Source of the DNA: CAKZYD01 sp039814715 | Lineage (GTDB): Bacteria > Pseudomonadota > Alphaproteobacteria > Sphingomonadales > CAKZYD01 | Reading direction: 5' to 3' | Length of the DNA stretch: 26,670 nt | NCBI GenBank assembly: GCA_039814715.1 | Contig: JBCCAR010000043.1 | Location: forward strand, 1 to 26,670 | Shown here: piece after piece, positions 15,678 through 23,533 of the stretch | How the letters are laid out: every line of letters begins with the position of its first letter | Numbering within the stretch: the stretch's first letter is position 1 | Notes under the pieces: generated by a model | Told to the model about the DNA's origin: nothing | What the model saw: only the letters and a program-made list of their open reading frames with translations | Database searches by the model: none | Made by a program: the position numbers and the translations under genes

Positions 15678-15889
15678 GGACAATGATATCCTCTTTGAAA
15701 AACCTTGCCCCGTAGCGAGGCCCATTTGACGCAAGCGTGTAAAGCGATCGATCTTCGCCGCAAAGCGACAAATTTCATGCTGCCTTAAAGTTCACCTAAC
15801 CTGTAAGTATCAATCATCGGTGAACGAAGGGTTTTTTCTCGTTGCGACGTATATAGGGCACTCACCTGTTTCGCTTTGAGGATGTTTTT

Positions 15890-17245
15890 ATGTCGATCGC
15901 AAGCGCAGTCGCTGTCCACCGGTTTGGGCTTGGCCCGCAGCAAGGGGAACTTACTGCCGCCGATGACCCATTGGCTTGGCTGGACAGCCAAATTATGCCC
16001 AAAGCGGCTTTGGTTGCCGCGCCAAACTTACAAGACACGAAAGCGGCCCTCACCACCTTTGCTACGCTGCGCGAACACCGCAAATCCTTAAGGTCAGGCA
16101 ATGCGAGTGCAAAGGCGGTGGCTGCCCTTGAAGGCGTGATCAAAACCCAGCGCAGCGCTTTACGCAAAGAGGTTGAGACGCGCATGGGCCGCGCCATCAC
16201 AACGCCTGCGCCCTTTGCGGACCGGTGGGCTCGGTTTTGGTCAAATCATTTCACCGTTGCCGCCACCCGCGCGGAAACCATTGGGCTGGCGGGACCTTAT
16301 GAGCGTGAAGCCATTCGCCCGCATGTCTTTGGCCGTTTTCCCGATCTGTTAGAAGCGGCGGTGCTGCACCCTGGTATGCTTATGTATCTCGACAATCATC
16401 GCTCAGTCGGCCCCTCCACGCGCATTGCTGGGCGGCGCGGCCTGGGCCTGAATGAAAACCTGGCGCGGGAAGTTTTGGAGCTGCACACGCTTGGCGTCAA
16501 CGGCGGCTATGGACAAAGCGACGTGGAGAGTTTGGCCAAGGCGTTGACGGGCTGGATGCCCATTGCGCCGCGCGTCTTGCGCACGTCAGTGACGGGTAAC
16601 GGCATGTTTGTCTCCCCCGCGCACGAACCCGGCGCCAAGCGCCTCTTGGGCAAACGCTATGGCAGTGATGGCCAGGGACAGGCCAAAGCAATGCTCGCAG
16701 ACCTTGCAACGCACCGCTCCACGGCCAATCACGTGGCACATAAGCTCGCGCGGCACTTTGTAGCCGATGAGCCACCGAAGACAGCGGTGGCGGCACTGTC
16801 AAGCATCTTTCGCAGGACTGGCGGCGATCTCAGCGCGCTTGCACGTGGCGTCATCCGTCTTGAAGGGGCGTTTGAGGCGCCCTTGCAAAAAGTCAAAACA
16901 CCTGAAGAGCTGATGATTGCATCGGCGCGGATGCTTGGCCAACGCGCCGTCTTTGGCCAGGCGCGGCGCGCTATAGAAGGCTTCGCGCAGCGGCCCTTCG
17001 GCGCGCCATCACCCGCAGGCTGGCCAGACACGGCCGATGCTTGGCTGTCGCCTGACGCGCTTAAAAAGCGCATTGATTGGGCGGGGAACGTCGCTAAACG
17101 TGCGCGTCTGCGGCCAGATATGTTTGTAGACGCAGCCCTAGGGCCATTGGCCGATCCGGCATTGGTGACGGCGATTGCGCGCGCAGAGAGCCCGGCCCAG
17201 GGCCTTACGCTGGCGCTAATGAGCCCGCAATTTCAGAGGAGATAG
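15890..17245 (+). CDS. DUF1800 family protein
   Basis: A 451-residue DUF1800 protein of unknown function. Family motifs include RFGLGPQ at the start, RWARFWSNHFTV, HPGMLMYLDNHRS, GLNENLAREVLELHTLGVNGGY and a SLAKALTGW segment. DUF1800 genes usually pair with DUF1501 genes, as here with a 3-base gap. There is no obvious signal peptide. ATG follows GAGG at acceptable spacing. Confidence 0.93.
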   Translation: MSIASAVAVHRFGLGPQQGELTAADDPLAWLDSQIMPKAALVAAPNLQDTKAALTTFATLREHRKSLRSGNASAKAVAALEGVIKTQRSALRKEVETRMGRAITTPAPFADRWARFWSNHFTVAATRAETIGLAGPYEREAIRPHVFGRFPDLLEAAVLHPGMLMYLDNHRSVGPSTRIAGRRGLGLNENLAREVLELHTLGVNGGYGQSDVESLAKALTGWMPIAPRVLRTSVTGNGMFVSPAHEPGAKRLLGKRYGSDGQGQAKAMLADLATHRSTANHVAHKLARHFVADEPPKTAVAALSSIFRRTGGDLSALARGVIRLEGAFEAPLQKVKTPEELMIASARMLGQRAVFGQARRAIEGFAQRPFGAPSPAGWPDTADAWLSPDALKKRIDWAGNVAKRARLRPDMFVDAALGPLADPALVTAIARAESPAQGLTLALMSPQFQRR

Positions 17246-17248
17246 GAC

Positions 17249-18379
17249 ATGCTGCTGACACGGCGTATTTTCACCGCAGGTTTGGGCGCAGCAACGTTGG
17301 TGAGCGGCGCCCGCGCCAGCCATGCCGCTGCGGGCACGCCAAAGCTTATTATCATTTTGCTGCGCGGGGCTCTGGACGGCTTAACGGCGGTCCCCAAGCT
17401 CGATGATCGCCACATTGAAAGTCATCGCCAAAAGCTCATCCCCAAGGGCGCGCTGAGCCTTGCCGATGGTTTTGCCGCGCACCCAAATTTGGAACATTGG
17501 CACAGCTGGTTTGCAGCTGGCGAGGCGGCGTTCGTGCATGCCATTGCAGGGCCATACCGGGAGCGCTCGCACTTTAAGGCGCAGGACTTGCTGGAGACTG
17601 GTGAGCCTACTTTGCCTGGCCGAGAGGGTTGGCTCAACCGGGTGCTGCAGCGGCGCCCCGCGTTATCGGCGCTCTCGATCGGTCCTGCAACGCCGATGAT
17701 TTTGAAGGGAACGGCTGCGGCGTCAAGTTGGTCACCGCCCGTGCTGGCGCCAACCAATGAAGATACGCTCATGCGCCTTCAAGGCCTTTATGCCGATGAT
17801 CCCCTATTTTCTGGCGCCCTGGTGAAGGCACTAGAAACCAACGCGGTGGCGGGCGATATGGGCATGACCAAAGGCGGCGGCGGTGCCCTTGGGGCCATAA
17901 AGGCCCAAATGGAAGGGGCCGGACGCTTGCTCGCTAAAGCTGGTGGTCCCGACATTGCTGTCATCGATATTGACGGCTGGGACACGCATAGTGCCCAAAT
18001 GGGCCGTCTCGGGCGGATGCTTGGCGGGCTAGATCAAGGGCTTTTGGCACTCAAAGCGGCCATGGGCAGCCAGTGGGACAACGCTGCCGTCGCCGTCGTC
18101 AGCGAATTCGGCCGCACGGTGCGCGAAAATGGCGGCGCGGGAACAGATCACGGGACGGGCAGCGTCGCCCTGCTTGCGGGCGGAAAGATCAAGCCTGGAC
18201 TGCACGGCGATTGGCCAGGCCTTGCGCCAGGCGCTCTTTATGAAGGCCGCGATCTCTATCCCGCCAACGATATGAATGGCATGTTTGCTGGCTTGCTAAC
18301 TGGGTTGTATGGGTTCTCAAACGCTGATGTGAAAGCTGTATTTCCCTCTAAACCAACACCAATGCTTGGGCTGGTTTAG
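17249..18379 (+). CDS. DUF1501 family protein with Tat-like signal
   Basis: A 376-residue DUF1501 protein, a family related to the alkaline phosphatase/sulfatase fold. An N-terminal Tat-like signal carries twin arginines (LLTRRIFTAGLGAATLVSG) and a probable cleavage site near ASHAAAG. Family motifs are IIILLRGALDGLTAVP, DIDGWDTHSAQ and SEFGRTVRENGGAGTDHGTG, which supply the expected Asp/His residues. It starts behind AGGAGATAGG, three bases after DUF1800. The pair probably acts together in the cell envelope; the substrate is unknown. Confidence 0.93.
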   Translation: MLLTRRIFTAGLGAATLVSGARASHAAAGTPKLIIILLRGALDGLTAVPKLDDRHIESHRQKLIPKGALSLADGFAAHPNLEHWHSWFAAGEAAFVHAIAGPYRERSHFKAQDLLETGEPTLPGREGWLNRVLQRRPALSALSIGPATPMILKGTAAASSWSPPVLAPTNEDTLMRLQGLYADDPLFSGALVKALETNAVAGDMGMTKGGGGALGAIKAQMEGAGRLLAKAGGPDIAVIDIDGWDTHSAQMGRLGRMLGGLDQGLLALKAAMGSQWDNAAVAVVSEFGRTVRENGGAGTDHGTGSVALLAGGKIKPGLHGDWPGLAPGALYEGRDLYPANDMNGMFAGLLTGLYGFSNADVKAVFPSKPTPMLGLV

Positions 18380-18400
18380 GGTCAGTGTCAAAGGCGAAAG

Positions 18401-18434
18401 CCGCGCAGCATGACGCTGCGCGGTCATTTGTTTT
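18401..18434. terminator. Bidirectional intrinsic terminator
   Basis: CCGCGCAGC (18401-18409) pairs perfectly with GCTGCGCGG (18415-18423) around ATGAC, followed on the plus strand by TCATTTGTTTT. It lies between the convergent ends of the DUF1501 gene and the outer-membrane barrel gene and can end plus-strand transcripts well. On the minus strand the trailing sequence is less T-rich but still pyrimidine-heavy. Confidence 0.8.
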
Positions 18435-18437
18435 AGC

Positions 18438-19253
18438 TTAGAAGCTCATGCCGACATTAAGTTTGTAGAAGTCACCTGAGCCACCGCTTTGGATGTCTGC
18501 GCCGCCGGTAAGGCGGGCGAAGAAGCCTTTTGGCAAAGCGAACTGAACATAGCCGCCTAGCCATTGGTAAGCTGTTGAACCAGACGCGCCAGGTGCGTTG
18601 TTGCGGCTGTTGTCTAGAATTTCATAGTGGACGCCGCCGGAGACGATGCTGGTAAATTTATAGCCCGCATTGGCCCACAGGTGCAGGAAGTCTAGCGCGC
18701 GATCATCACCGCGGTTGCGTAGGGCTGCATAATAGCCGCTGTACCACTCGGCTTCAAACTGGTCGTCGCTGTAGTTGATGGTGAGGCTGGGCACAATCCC
18801 ATCCGCGAAGTTTGCGCCAGTGGATGCACCAGTTTCGCCATCTTCAAAGACGCCGCCGGACAGCAGGGAGCCGTTGGTAATGCCCAGCTGCGGTTTTACC
18901 AACAGATTGCCATCCATCAGATGTAAGTTCACGCCAACGCCAAATTCCGTCCAAAGATCGTCGCCGCTATTGCCTTGGCCCAGGCCAAACGCTGGCTTGG
19001 TCCACAAGATGCCGTAGAAGGAAAAGTCCATCGTGTCGCTCACGGGGACGAGGCCATTGAACGCAGGATAAAATCCAAAAAACGAGTCTTGGTTCATCGT
19101 GACGGTAAAAGACGTCTCACGTTCTTCTTCAGCCGGACCGTAAAGATCGCCTTGAGCAAGACTAGATGGGGCAGATGCAGAAAATGCAACAAGCGTTGAA
19201 ATTAACGCGAGGGATTGTCTTGCAGATTTATTCTCACATACTCGTGTAAACAT
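18438..19253 (-). CDS. Outer-membrane beta-barrel protein
   Basis: A 271-residue protein with an N-terminal signal peptide (hydrophobic core about residues 14-28, probable cleavage after SLAQ). The mature part alternates polar and aromatic/hydrophobic residues as in amphipathic beta-strands and ends with Phe (LNVGMSF), typical of outer-membrane barrels. I do not recognise a named porin family. It starts behind AGGAG at seven-base spacing. In the leader, CTGAGG and CCTCAG can pair and would partly cover the ribosome binding site, hinting at translational control. Confidence 0.8.
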   Translation of the reverse strand: MFTRVCENKSARQSLALISTLVAFSASAPSSLAQGDLYGPAEEERETSFTVTMNQDSFFGFYPAFNGLVPVSDTMDFSFYGILWTKPAFGLGQGNSGDDLWTEFGVGVNLHLMDGNLLVKPQLGITNGSLLSGGVFEDGETGASTGANFADGIVPSLTINYSDDQFEAEWYSGYYAALRNRGDDRALDFLHLWANAGYKFTSIVSGGVHYEILDNSRNNAPGASGSTAYQWLGGYVQFALPKGFFARLTGGADIQSGGSGDFYKLNVGMSF

Positions 19254-19593
19254 TGAGGTGCTCCTGAGGTATTGTTCATGACAAGTCTCTCCTCAGAGCG
19301 GGCTTTGCGGTTTTATTGACGCAATCTATGTCGCGTTTTTTCTTTTCACTATTCAACAGCTAGATGGACTGGATAATAAGAAAAGCAGATTTTTTGATAG
19401 TTTTTGCAACGCAATATATTTTGTGCACCTGCGAAGCCGCGGAAACGCTGGGATTTTGCAGGTGCTTGTCGCTGTGATTTGACAGCGAAAAAAACACATT
19501 TTGTATCCGTTTGAAGCGGTTTTGCTTGGCATGTGCTTCAGAAATGGGCGCTTCAGGGTATTTGAGCCCATGAGTCGCCTGGCGCCGGCTTTG
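19254..19593. other. Intergenic region without a gene
   Basis: This 340-bp gap lies between the start of the barrel gene and the end of the three-gene minus-strand set. It must contain the barrel promoter, which I cannot place firmly. It is AT-rich around 19320-19425. It contains TTGCG (19305-19309) / CGCAA (19320-19324) as a short inverted repeat and the two hairpins at 19425-19488. I see no credible ORF or T-tract terminator for the upstream minus-strand genes. Confidence 0.6.
19425..19488 (+). other. Pair of adjacent hairpins, possible structured RNA
   Basis: The first structure has an 8-bp base stem, GCACCTGC (19425-19432) with GCAGGTGC (19458-19465), an internal loop, and an upper stem CCGCG/CGC-GG closed by GAAA (19442-19445), a GNRA tetraloop if the plus strand is transcribed. 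Three bases later TCGCTGT (19469-19475) pairs with ACAGCGA (19482-19488), followed by A7. No T-tract follows on either strand. It could be a small RNA or a DNA/mRNA structural element; the strand is suggested only by the GNRA loop. Confidence 0.4.
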
Positions 19594-20172
19594 CTACTCT
19601 GGTTGGTTTTTGTCTCTGCGGTTGGTGGCTGCCAGGCAGCCGCTTGCAGAGATAAGGGCCCAGACAATGCTCAACGCGAAGGCGGGCCAATTGGCTTGCA
19701 AAGCGTATACCGGCAACAGCAGCACAGCAGCGACGCAATTATAGGCCAAAAAGCGGACCCTGCGAATGACGTGGAACGTGAAAAGCGCGTAGGATGCACA
19801 ATAGAGAAGGCTTCCTGACCAACCCAGAACAGCATAAGTCACGGCGCGGTCGGCTTCAATCCAGACCAGCGCGCTGGCGCTAAAAGCCAGCAGCGGCGCC
19901 ATAACCCACCAGCGAGACATGGTGAGCTGCCGCTGTGTCTGGGTTTTCAGGAGAGACGTGATGCTAATGACCAGCCAGAAGATGTTTACAGCGACAGATT
20001 GCCAGGAGGCGATGGCTGCTGAACTGACGGTTAGGCCCGCGGCTCCAATCGCGTTGAGTTTATAATACAGCCGCTCATCATAAGCCTGCTGCCAGGAGAC
20101 ATAGCCTTGGGCCAGGATGTAGACCCCTGTCGCAGCCCAGCCCAGTCCCGCAAATGCTGCGGCGCTCGTCAT
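19594..20172 (-). CDS. Integral membrane protein, two CBU_0592-like halves
   Basis: A 192-residue hydrophobic protein with about six membrane segments. Two parts look alike: residues about 37-75 (YKLNAIGAAGLTVSSAAI ... VNIFWLVISITSLL) and about 143-182 (AYNCVAAVLLLPVYAL ... LSIVWALISASGCL). Each resembles the short CBU_0592 membrane domain, with an Asn near the start and FW/VWxLI near the end. An internal duplication is likely. The function is unknown. Its ATG overlaps the stop of the solute-binding-like gene by four bases, so the two are probably translated together. Confidence 0.75.
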   Translation of the reverse strand: MTSAAAFAGLGWAATGVYILAQGYVSWQQAYDERLYYKLNAIGAAGLTVSSAAIASWQSVAVNIFWLVISITSLLKTQTQRQLTMSRWWVMAPLLAFSASALVWIEADRAVTYAVLGWSGSLLYCASYALFTFHVIRRVRFLAYNCVAAVLLLPVYALQANWPAFALSIVWALISASGCLAATNRRDKNQPE

Positions 20173-21227
20173 TCACCGCTCTTGGCATTGCTCATGGCGA
20201 TATGCATGTTTTTCACGCGCAGCTCTCGGCCCACATGAGGGCCGTTGAGGATGAGGAGTGACGTTTCATCCACCATCGTTTGGAACAGCGTCCCCGAGGG
20301 AACGGGCTCGCGCAGACGCGCGCTCCAACCCAGCACCAAAGCGCGCGTCCCTTCTGGTAACGCAAAGCTTAGCTCAGGGTCGTCCGGCGCTGTGCCAATG
20401 ATCGTTGGAAAGCCCTCTGCCACGACGAGGGTCACAAAATCATAGGTCGCGCGCGGCTGGATACCGCGATTGGCATAGTCTGCTGAGAGGACGCCAGCTG
20501 CTTCAAGCGCATCAAAACTTTGATTAAAGGCTGCGATAAGGGCAGCGCCCTGGTCGGTTTTGGGAGCGATGAGATGAAAGGGGACGGAGGTTTGAACGCC
20601 GGAAACGGGCAGTATAAGCTGCGCTAAATTGGCGAACTGTGTGCCAAGTGTCGCCTGCGCCACCACTTTTTGTAAGGGCACGGCATCGACTGTGCCTGCC
20701 AGGAGCGCGCTGATTGCGTCCATCTCATTCTGCAAAAGCACCAGACGATCTTCTGCCTGCGCGCGCTCCAGCGGCGCTAAAACAGCGCCTTCATAGCCAT
20801 AGCTTTCCAGCCGGCCAAGGCGCAGACCGCTCAGATCATCTGCGCCAAGCGGCTGGCGGTGGAAGCGTTGATTATAGAAATAGCCCGTCTCGATGGTCAC
20901 CAACGGCCTTGAATAGAGAACGCGGGCGCTCCAATCGGCAGTTTTGCGCCAGGGGAAGCTGGCGGCTATATCGGCTGTTTGCGTGGCATGAAAGCCATAG
21001 GCATAGTCCTCATACACGAAGCTGTGGCCTCTTTGCGCGTTTTGCAGAACCATATGGACAAGGCGCATAAGCCGCCCCTGCGGCGCGCCGGGGGGCAGGA
21101 TATAAGGCCTGTACGTATCGACATAGATGGGAACCGGCGCCTTTGGTTGCGCGGTGGCTGGCGGACCAGCCATCGATAGAAATACGAAGATGCAGAGGAG
21201 CGCTCTAGCGCCGTTTCCAAAACACAT
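20169..21227 (-). CDS. Periplasmic solute-binding-like protein
   Basis: A 352-residue protein with a signal peptide (hydrophobic core ALLCIFVFLSMAG, cleavage near ATAQ). The next ~220 residues resemble a family 3 extracellular solute-binding domain: VPIYVDTYRPY at the start, ADIAASFPWRKT, LYSRPLVTIETGYFYN, DLSGLRLGRLESYGYEG and MDAISALLAGTVDAVP. A C-terminal extension of about 110 residues, beta-rich and ending near LRVKNMHIAMSNAK, is unlike standard binding proteins. A frame start 23 codons upstream is less likely because the signal peptide begins at MCFGNGARALL. No ABC transporter genes are nearby, so a sensory or scaffold role is as plausible as transport. It overlaps its upstream neighbour by 23 bases. 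Confidence 0.78.
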   Translation of the reverse strand: MCFGNGARALLCIFVFLSMAGPPATAQPKAPVPIYVDTYRPYILPPGAPQGRLMRLVHMVLQNAQRGHSFVYEDYAYGFHATQTADIAASFPWRKTADWSARVLYSRPLVTIETGYFYNQRFHRQPLGADDLSGLRLGRLESYGYEGAVLAPLERAQAEDRLVLLQNEMDAISALLAGTVDAVPLQKVVAQATLGTQFANLAQLILPVSGVQTSVPFHLIAPKTDQGAALIAAFNQSFDALEAAGVLSADYANRGIQPRATYDFVTLVVAEGFPTIIGTAPDDPELSFALPEGTRALVLGWSARLREPVPSGTLFQTMVDETSLLILNGPHVGRELRVKNMHIAMSNAKSGE

Positions 21228-22443
21228 AAAGACCCGCCATGAGGAAAAATAAGACTGCGCCGCTGAGTAAGCCGCGGTCCATATCGATAGACGCAAACCA
21301 ACTTAAGAACCACGACAGCTTGCTGTCCTGGTACGCCAGCGTCGGCCTGGACATGACTTCGCGGCTGTACTCTGTCAAATAAAGCGTGACCTCAATAATG
21401 GACACCAGCGCAATGAAGGCGAGGATCATATCCGTATAAAACGCGCCGCGCTCAACGCGGGCATTGGTGATCTCGGTGATACGCTGGGTGCAGGCATCGA
21501 GAATGCGCGCGCCATTGCGCGTTAACGTCTCAAAATCCCACATCGTCATCAGGTAATCTAGATCGCGGCGCTTTTGGCGGCTGAGATAGCCGAGCTGCAC
21601 ATCAAATAAAATCCGCAGCATTTGCATGTCCGTGCGTGCGTGGATGAGCTGCGCTTTAAAGCTGCGTGTTTCGCGCTCAAATTCACCATCGCGCAACAAG
21701 GCGTGGACGGCGTCATTGAGCAGATTTTGGGACGCAAAAAAGAACTGCGCGATACGCACTGCAGATAATGGATTTGGCGCGTCCTTTTCTTCAGAGTCTA
21801 CCAAAACATAATTCATCCAGCTGATGGCGCGCTCTTCCTTGCCGCTCAGAATGTCTTCTGCATCGTCAGGGCGGCCGGTGTTTTTCAGCCAGTCACGAAT
21901 TAAGCTGCGGTAACGCTCGTCCTCGCGCTGGGCAGGCGTGATGCGCACGGCCCGGCTGATCCAAATGGCTTGGCGACTGAGCGGAATGCTGGTGTCATCG
22001 TCTGAGATTGGCGTAGCGACCAAATCAGCTGAAATCTCGCTTTCAATCTGCGCTAAGAGGGCGTGCAGGTTTGGGCCATGCGCATCGATGGCGCGGCAGG
22101 TGGTCTCCTGCGCGAATGTCTCCAGCGTATCTGCGTTAAAATTGTCCGCGCAGTCCAGATGCGTTTCCACCACGCCAACGCCGTTGCCGTAGATGTGAAA
22201 GCGCAGCTGCGGCTCGCCCTCTTTTGCCTGAGGCGACCAAACAAAAAGGCGCAAATCAAAATCGTCGCGCTCTAAATCTGAAAAGCCCGGCAAGTCGGAT
22301 GTTCTTTGGCGATTAGGCGCCGTAAAGTGCGCGCTTTCCGGCGGTAAGGCCTGCAGCAAAGCAGGATAATGCTTCGATTTTGGATCGAGGCTGCTGCTCA
22401 GCCGCAGCGGGCTGACAAAGGGACCAATTGTGGATAAGCGCAT
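21205..22443 (-). CDS. Unknown protein with two C-terminal membrane helices
   Basis: A 412-residue protein I do not recognise. Residues 1-260 appear soluble and polar; about 255-335 are strongly helical and charged, possibly coiled coil; two membrane helices lie near 339-357 and 391-409, and the protein ends KRR. The layout of a soluble domain, long helix and two closing helices recalls CorA- or DUF155 (RMD1/YagE)-like topology, but I see no diagnostic motif such as GMN. It is the first gene of a three-gene overlapping set. The ribosome binding site is weak. Confidence 0.72.
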   Translation of the reverse strand: MRLSTIGPFVSPLRLSSSLDPKSKHYPALLQALPPESAHFTAPNRQRTSDLPGFSDLERDDFDLRLFVWSPQAKEGEPQLRFHIYGNGVGVVETHLDCADNFNADTLETFAQETTCRAIDAHGPNLHALLAQIESEISADLVATPISDDDTSIPLSRQAIWISRAVRITPAQREDERYRSLIRDWLKNTGRPDDAEDILSGKEERAISWMNYVLVDSEEKDAPNPLSAVRIAQFFFASQNLLNDAVHALLRDGEFERETRSFKAQLIHARTDMQMLRILFDVQLGYLSRQKRRDLDYLMTMWDFETLTRNGARILDACTQRITEITNARVERGAFYTDMILAFIALVSIIEVTLYLTEYSREVMSRPTLAYQDSKLSWFLSWFASIDMDRGLLSGAVLFFLMAGLYVFWKRR

Positions 22444-22522
22444 AATGACGCGACGCTAACCTAGCCTGTCGAAGAGGACAATCCTTAGACCAACCAATCG
22501 ACGGCTAAAGAGTCGACGTTTC

Positions 22523-22534
22523 TTACAACTGTAA
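22523..22534. promoter_or_regulatory. Palindrome upstream of sigma-54 promoter
   Basis: TTACAACTGTAA has exact inverted arms TTACA/TGTAA. It lies about 45 bp upstream of the -24 element of the PEP-CTERM gene. It could be a binding site for a sigma-54 enhancer-binding protein such as a PrsR-type regulator, though the distance is short for such sites. A direct repeat TCGACG (22498-22503 and 22513-22518) lies just upstream. Confidence 0.35.
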
Positions 22535-22577
22535 CACTCTGGCCAGGTTAACCTATTGTTATCGAAGATGTTTCGAT

Positions 22578-22594
22578 TTGGCACATTTTTTGCT
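22578..22594 (+). promoter_or_regulatory. Sigma-54 (RpoN) promoter of PEP-CTERM gene
   Basis: TTGGCACATTTTTTGCT matches the -24/-12 consensus TGGCAC-N5-TTGCA/T. The invariant GG (22580-22581) and GC (22592-22593) are separated by the required 10 bases. Transcription would start near 22605, about 35 bases before the ATG at 22640. PEP-CTERM genes in other bacteria are known to be controlled by RpoN with the PrsK/PrsR two-component system, which supports this call. Confidence 0.85.
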
Positions 22595-22639
22595 TTTACG
22601 AAGCAATATAAAAACAGTGTTCAAAACAAGGGGCTTGAG

Positions 22640-23368
22640 ATGAAACACGTTTATGCAGGGGCTGCAGCGTTCGCAGCCACGCTTACGATGATGACGTCAG
22701 CGCATGCGCTTATCATCGGTGAAAGCGACTCGATCAATTCCATCCCATTTAATCAAAGGCCGTTGACTACAGGAAGCTTTTATCAGCAAGTCTACGATGC
22801 TGACCAATTCCCTGGGACGGTTGATATTTCGTCTCTAACGTTCTTCCGAGCAGGCGGGAATGCAACCTATAATGAAGGCACATACACCTTTTCATTATCA
22901 ACATCGCTCAATCCGGTTGCCGGGCTTTCGATTAGTGTTCCAGAATCAAATGTGGGCTCGGACGAGACGTTTTTTGCGGAATTAGCGCTCAGCGGCACCG
23001 TGGATCAATTACTAGTTGTGAATGCCGGTACGGGCGGTGGTTCCAGCTTCACTTATGACCCGACACAGGGCGATCTCTTACTCGATATTGCCATTAGTAA
23101 CCCCGGCGCCGACGGTAGCGGCCAATTTGTTGCCGATGCTGATGCGCAGTTTTTCAGCCGGTCCCATGATTTCGGCAGCGGCTTTACGGGCTTTGGCTTG
23201 GTGACAGAATTTGGATTTGGCGCGATTTCACCGCCACCTCCACCGCCGCCGCCGCCAACCCCAGCGCCTCCACCACCGCCGCCAACTGGCATCGCTGAAC
23301 CAACGTCGTTGGCGCTTCTGGGCACCGGATTGGCGCTCACCGGACTTGCAAGGCGCCGCCGGCGCTAA
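22640..23368 (+). CDS. PEP-CTERM sorting domain protein
   Basis: A 242-residue exported protein. It has a signal peptide (MKHVYAGAAAFAATLTMMTS, cleavage near AHA), a beta-rich body with Gly, Ser and Thr, a proline-rich linker (about residues 198-215) and a C-terminal sorting signal: IAEPTSLALLGTGLALTGL followed by five arginines. This is the PEP-CTERM tripartite tail, here with Ala-Glu-Pro instead of Pro-Glu-Pro, normally cut and anchored by an exosortase during biofilm/exopolysaccharide export. A longer frame begins at 22556, but it would start before the sigma-54 promoter; ATG 22640 follows AAGGGG and begins the signal peptide. No exosortase gene is in the window. Confidence 0.9.
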   Translation: MKHVYAGAAAFAATLTMMTSAHALIIGESDSINSIPFNQRPLTTGSFYQQVYDADQFPGTVDISSLTFFRAGGNATYNEGTYTFSLSTSLNPVAGLSISVPESNVGSDETFFAELALSGTVDQLLVVNAGTGGGSSFTYDPTQGDLLLDIAISNPGADGSGQFVADADAQFFSRSHDFGSGFTGFGLVTEFGFGAISPPPPPPPPPTPAPPPPPPTGIAEPTSLALLGTGLALTGLARRRRR

Positions 23369-23392
23369 GGCCTGGTTTTAGGTTATGATTTC

Positions 23393-23421
23393 AAAAGGCT
23401 GCGTCTCGGGCGCGGCCTTTT
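23393..23421 (+). terminator. Intrinsic terminator after PEP-CTERM gene
   Basis: AAAAGGCTGCG (23393-23403) pairs with CGCGGCCTTTT (23411-23421) around a 7-nt loop, with one G-T pair. The A-run/T-run closing the stem is typical of intrinsic terminators. It lies 24 bases after the PEP-CTERM stop and isolates that gene from the flavoprotein downstream. Confidence 0.75.
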
Positions 23422-23473
23422 GCCGTTTAGGTGTGCCGCGACAGCCTGCCGCTCTCAAAGACTCTTGCCGCCC

Positions 23474-23502
23474 TTGAAAATACTTTAAGCTTGAAGTATC
23501 TT
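23474..23502 (+). promoter_or_regulatory. Promoter with palindromic operator in its spacer
   Basis: TTGAAA (23474-23479) and TATCTT (23497-23502) are separated by exactly 17 bases, a good sigma-70-type promoter. The spacer and flanks contain ATACTTTAAGCTTGAAGTAT (23480-23499), a 20-bp palindrome with 9 of 10 pairs matched. The placement suggests a dimeric repressor, for example of the MarR family common in aryl-CoA catabolism, that blocks RNA polymerase. The start site would be near 23509, 25 bases before the flavoprotein ATG. The regulator is not in the window. Confidence 0.75.
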
Positions 23503-23533
23503 GGTGATGAAGATGCGACAAGGGAGTGCGACG

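Noticed and set aside
19501..19818. Plus-strand open frame of 105 codons with a hydrophobic start
   Set aside because: It mostly overlaps the well-supported membrane protein gene on the other strand, and no ribosome binding site or family match is visible.
22556..22639. Upstream extension of the PEP-CTERM protein
   Set aside because: The sigma-54 promoter lies inside it, and the signal peptide starts at 22640.
23501..23533. Upstream start of the fused flavoprotein
   Set aside because: It overlaps the -10 element, and the FAD motif begins right after the ATG at 23534, which has a good ribosome binding site.
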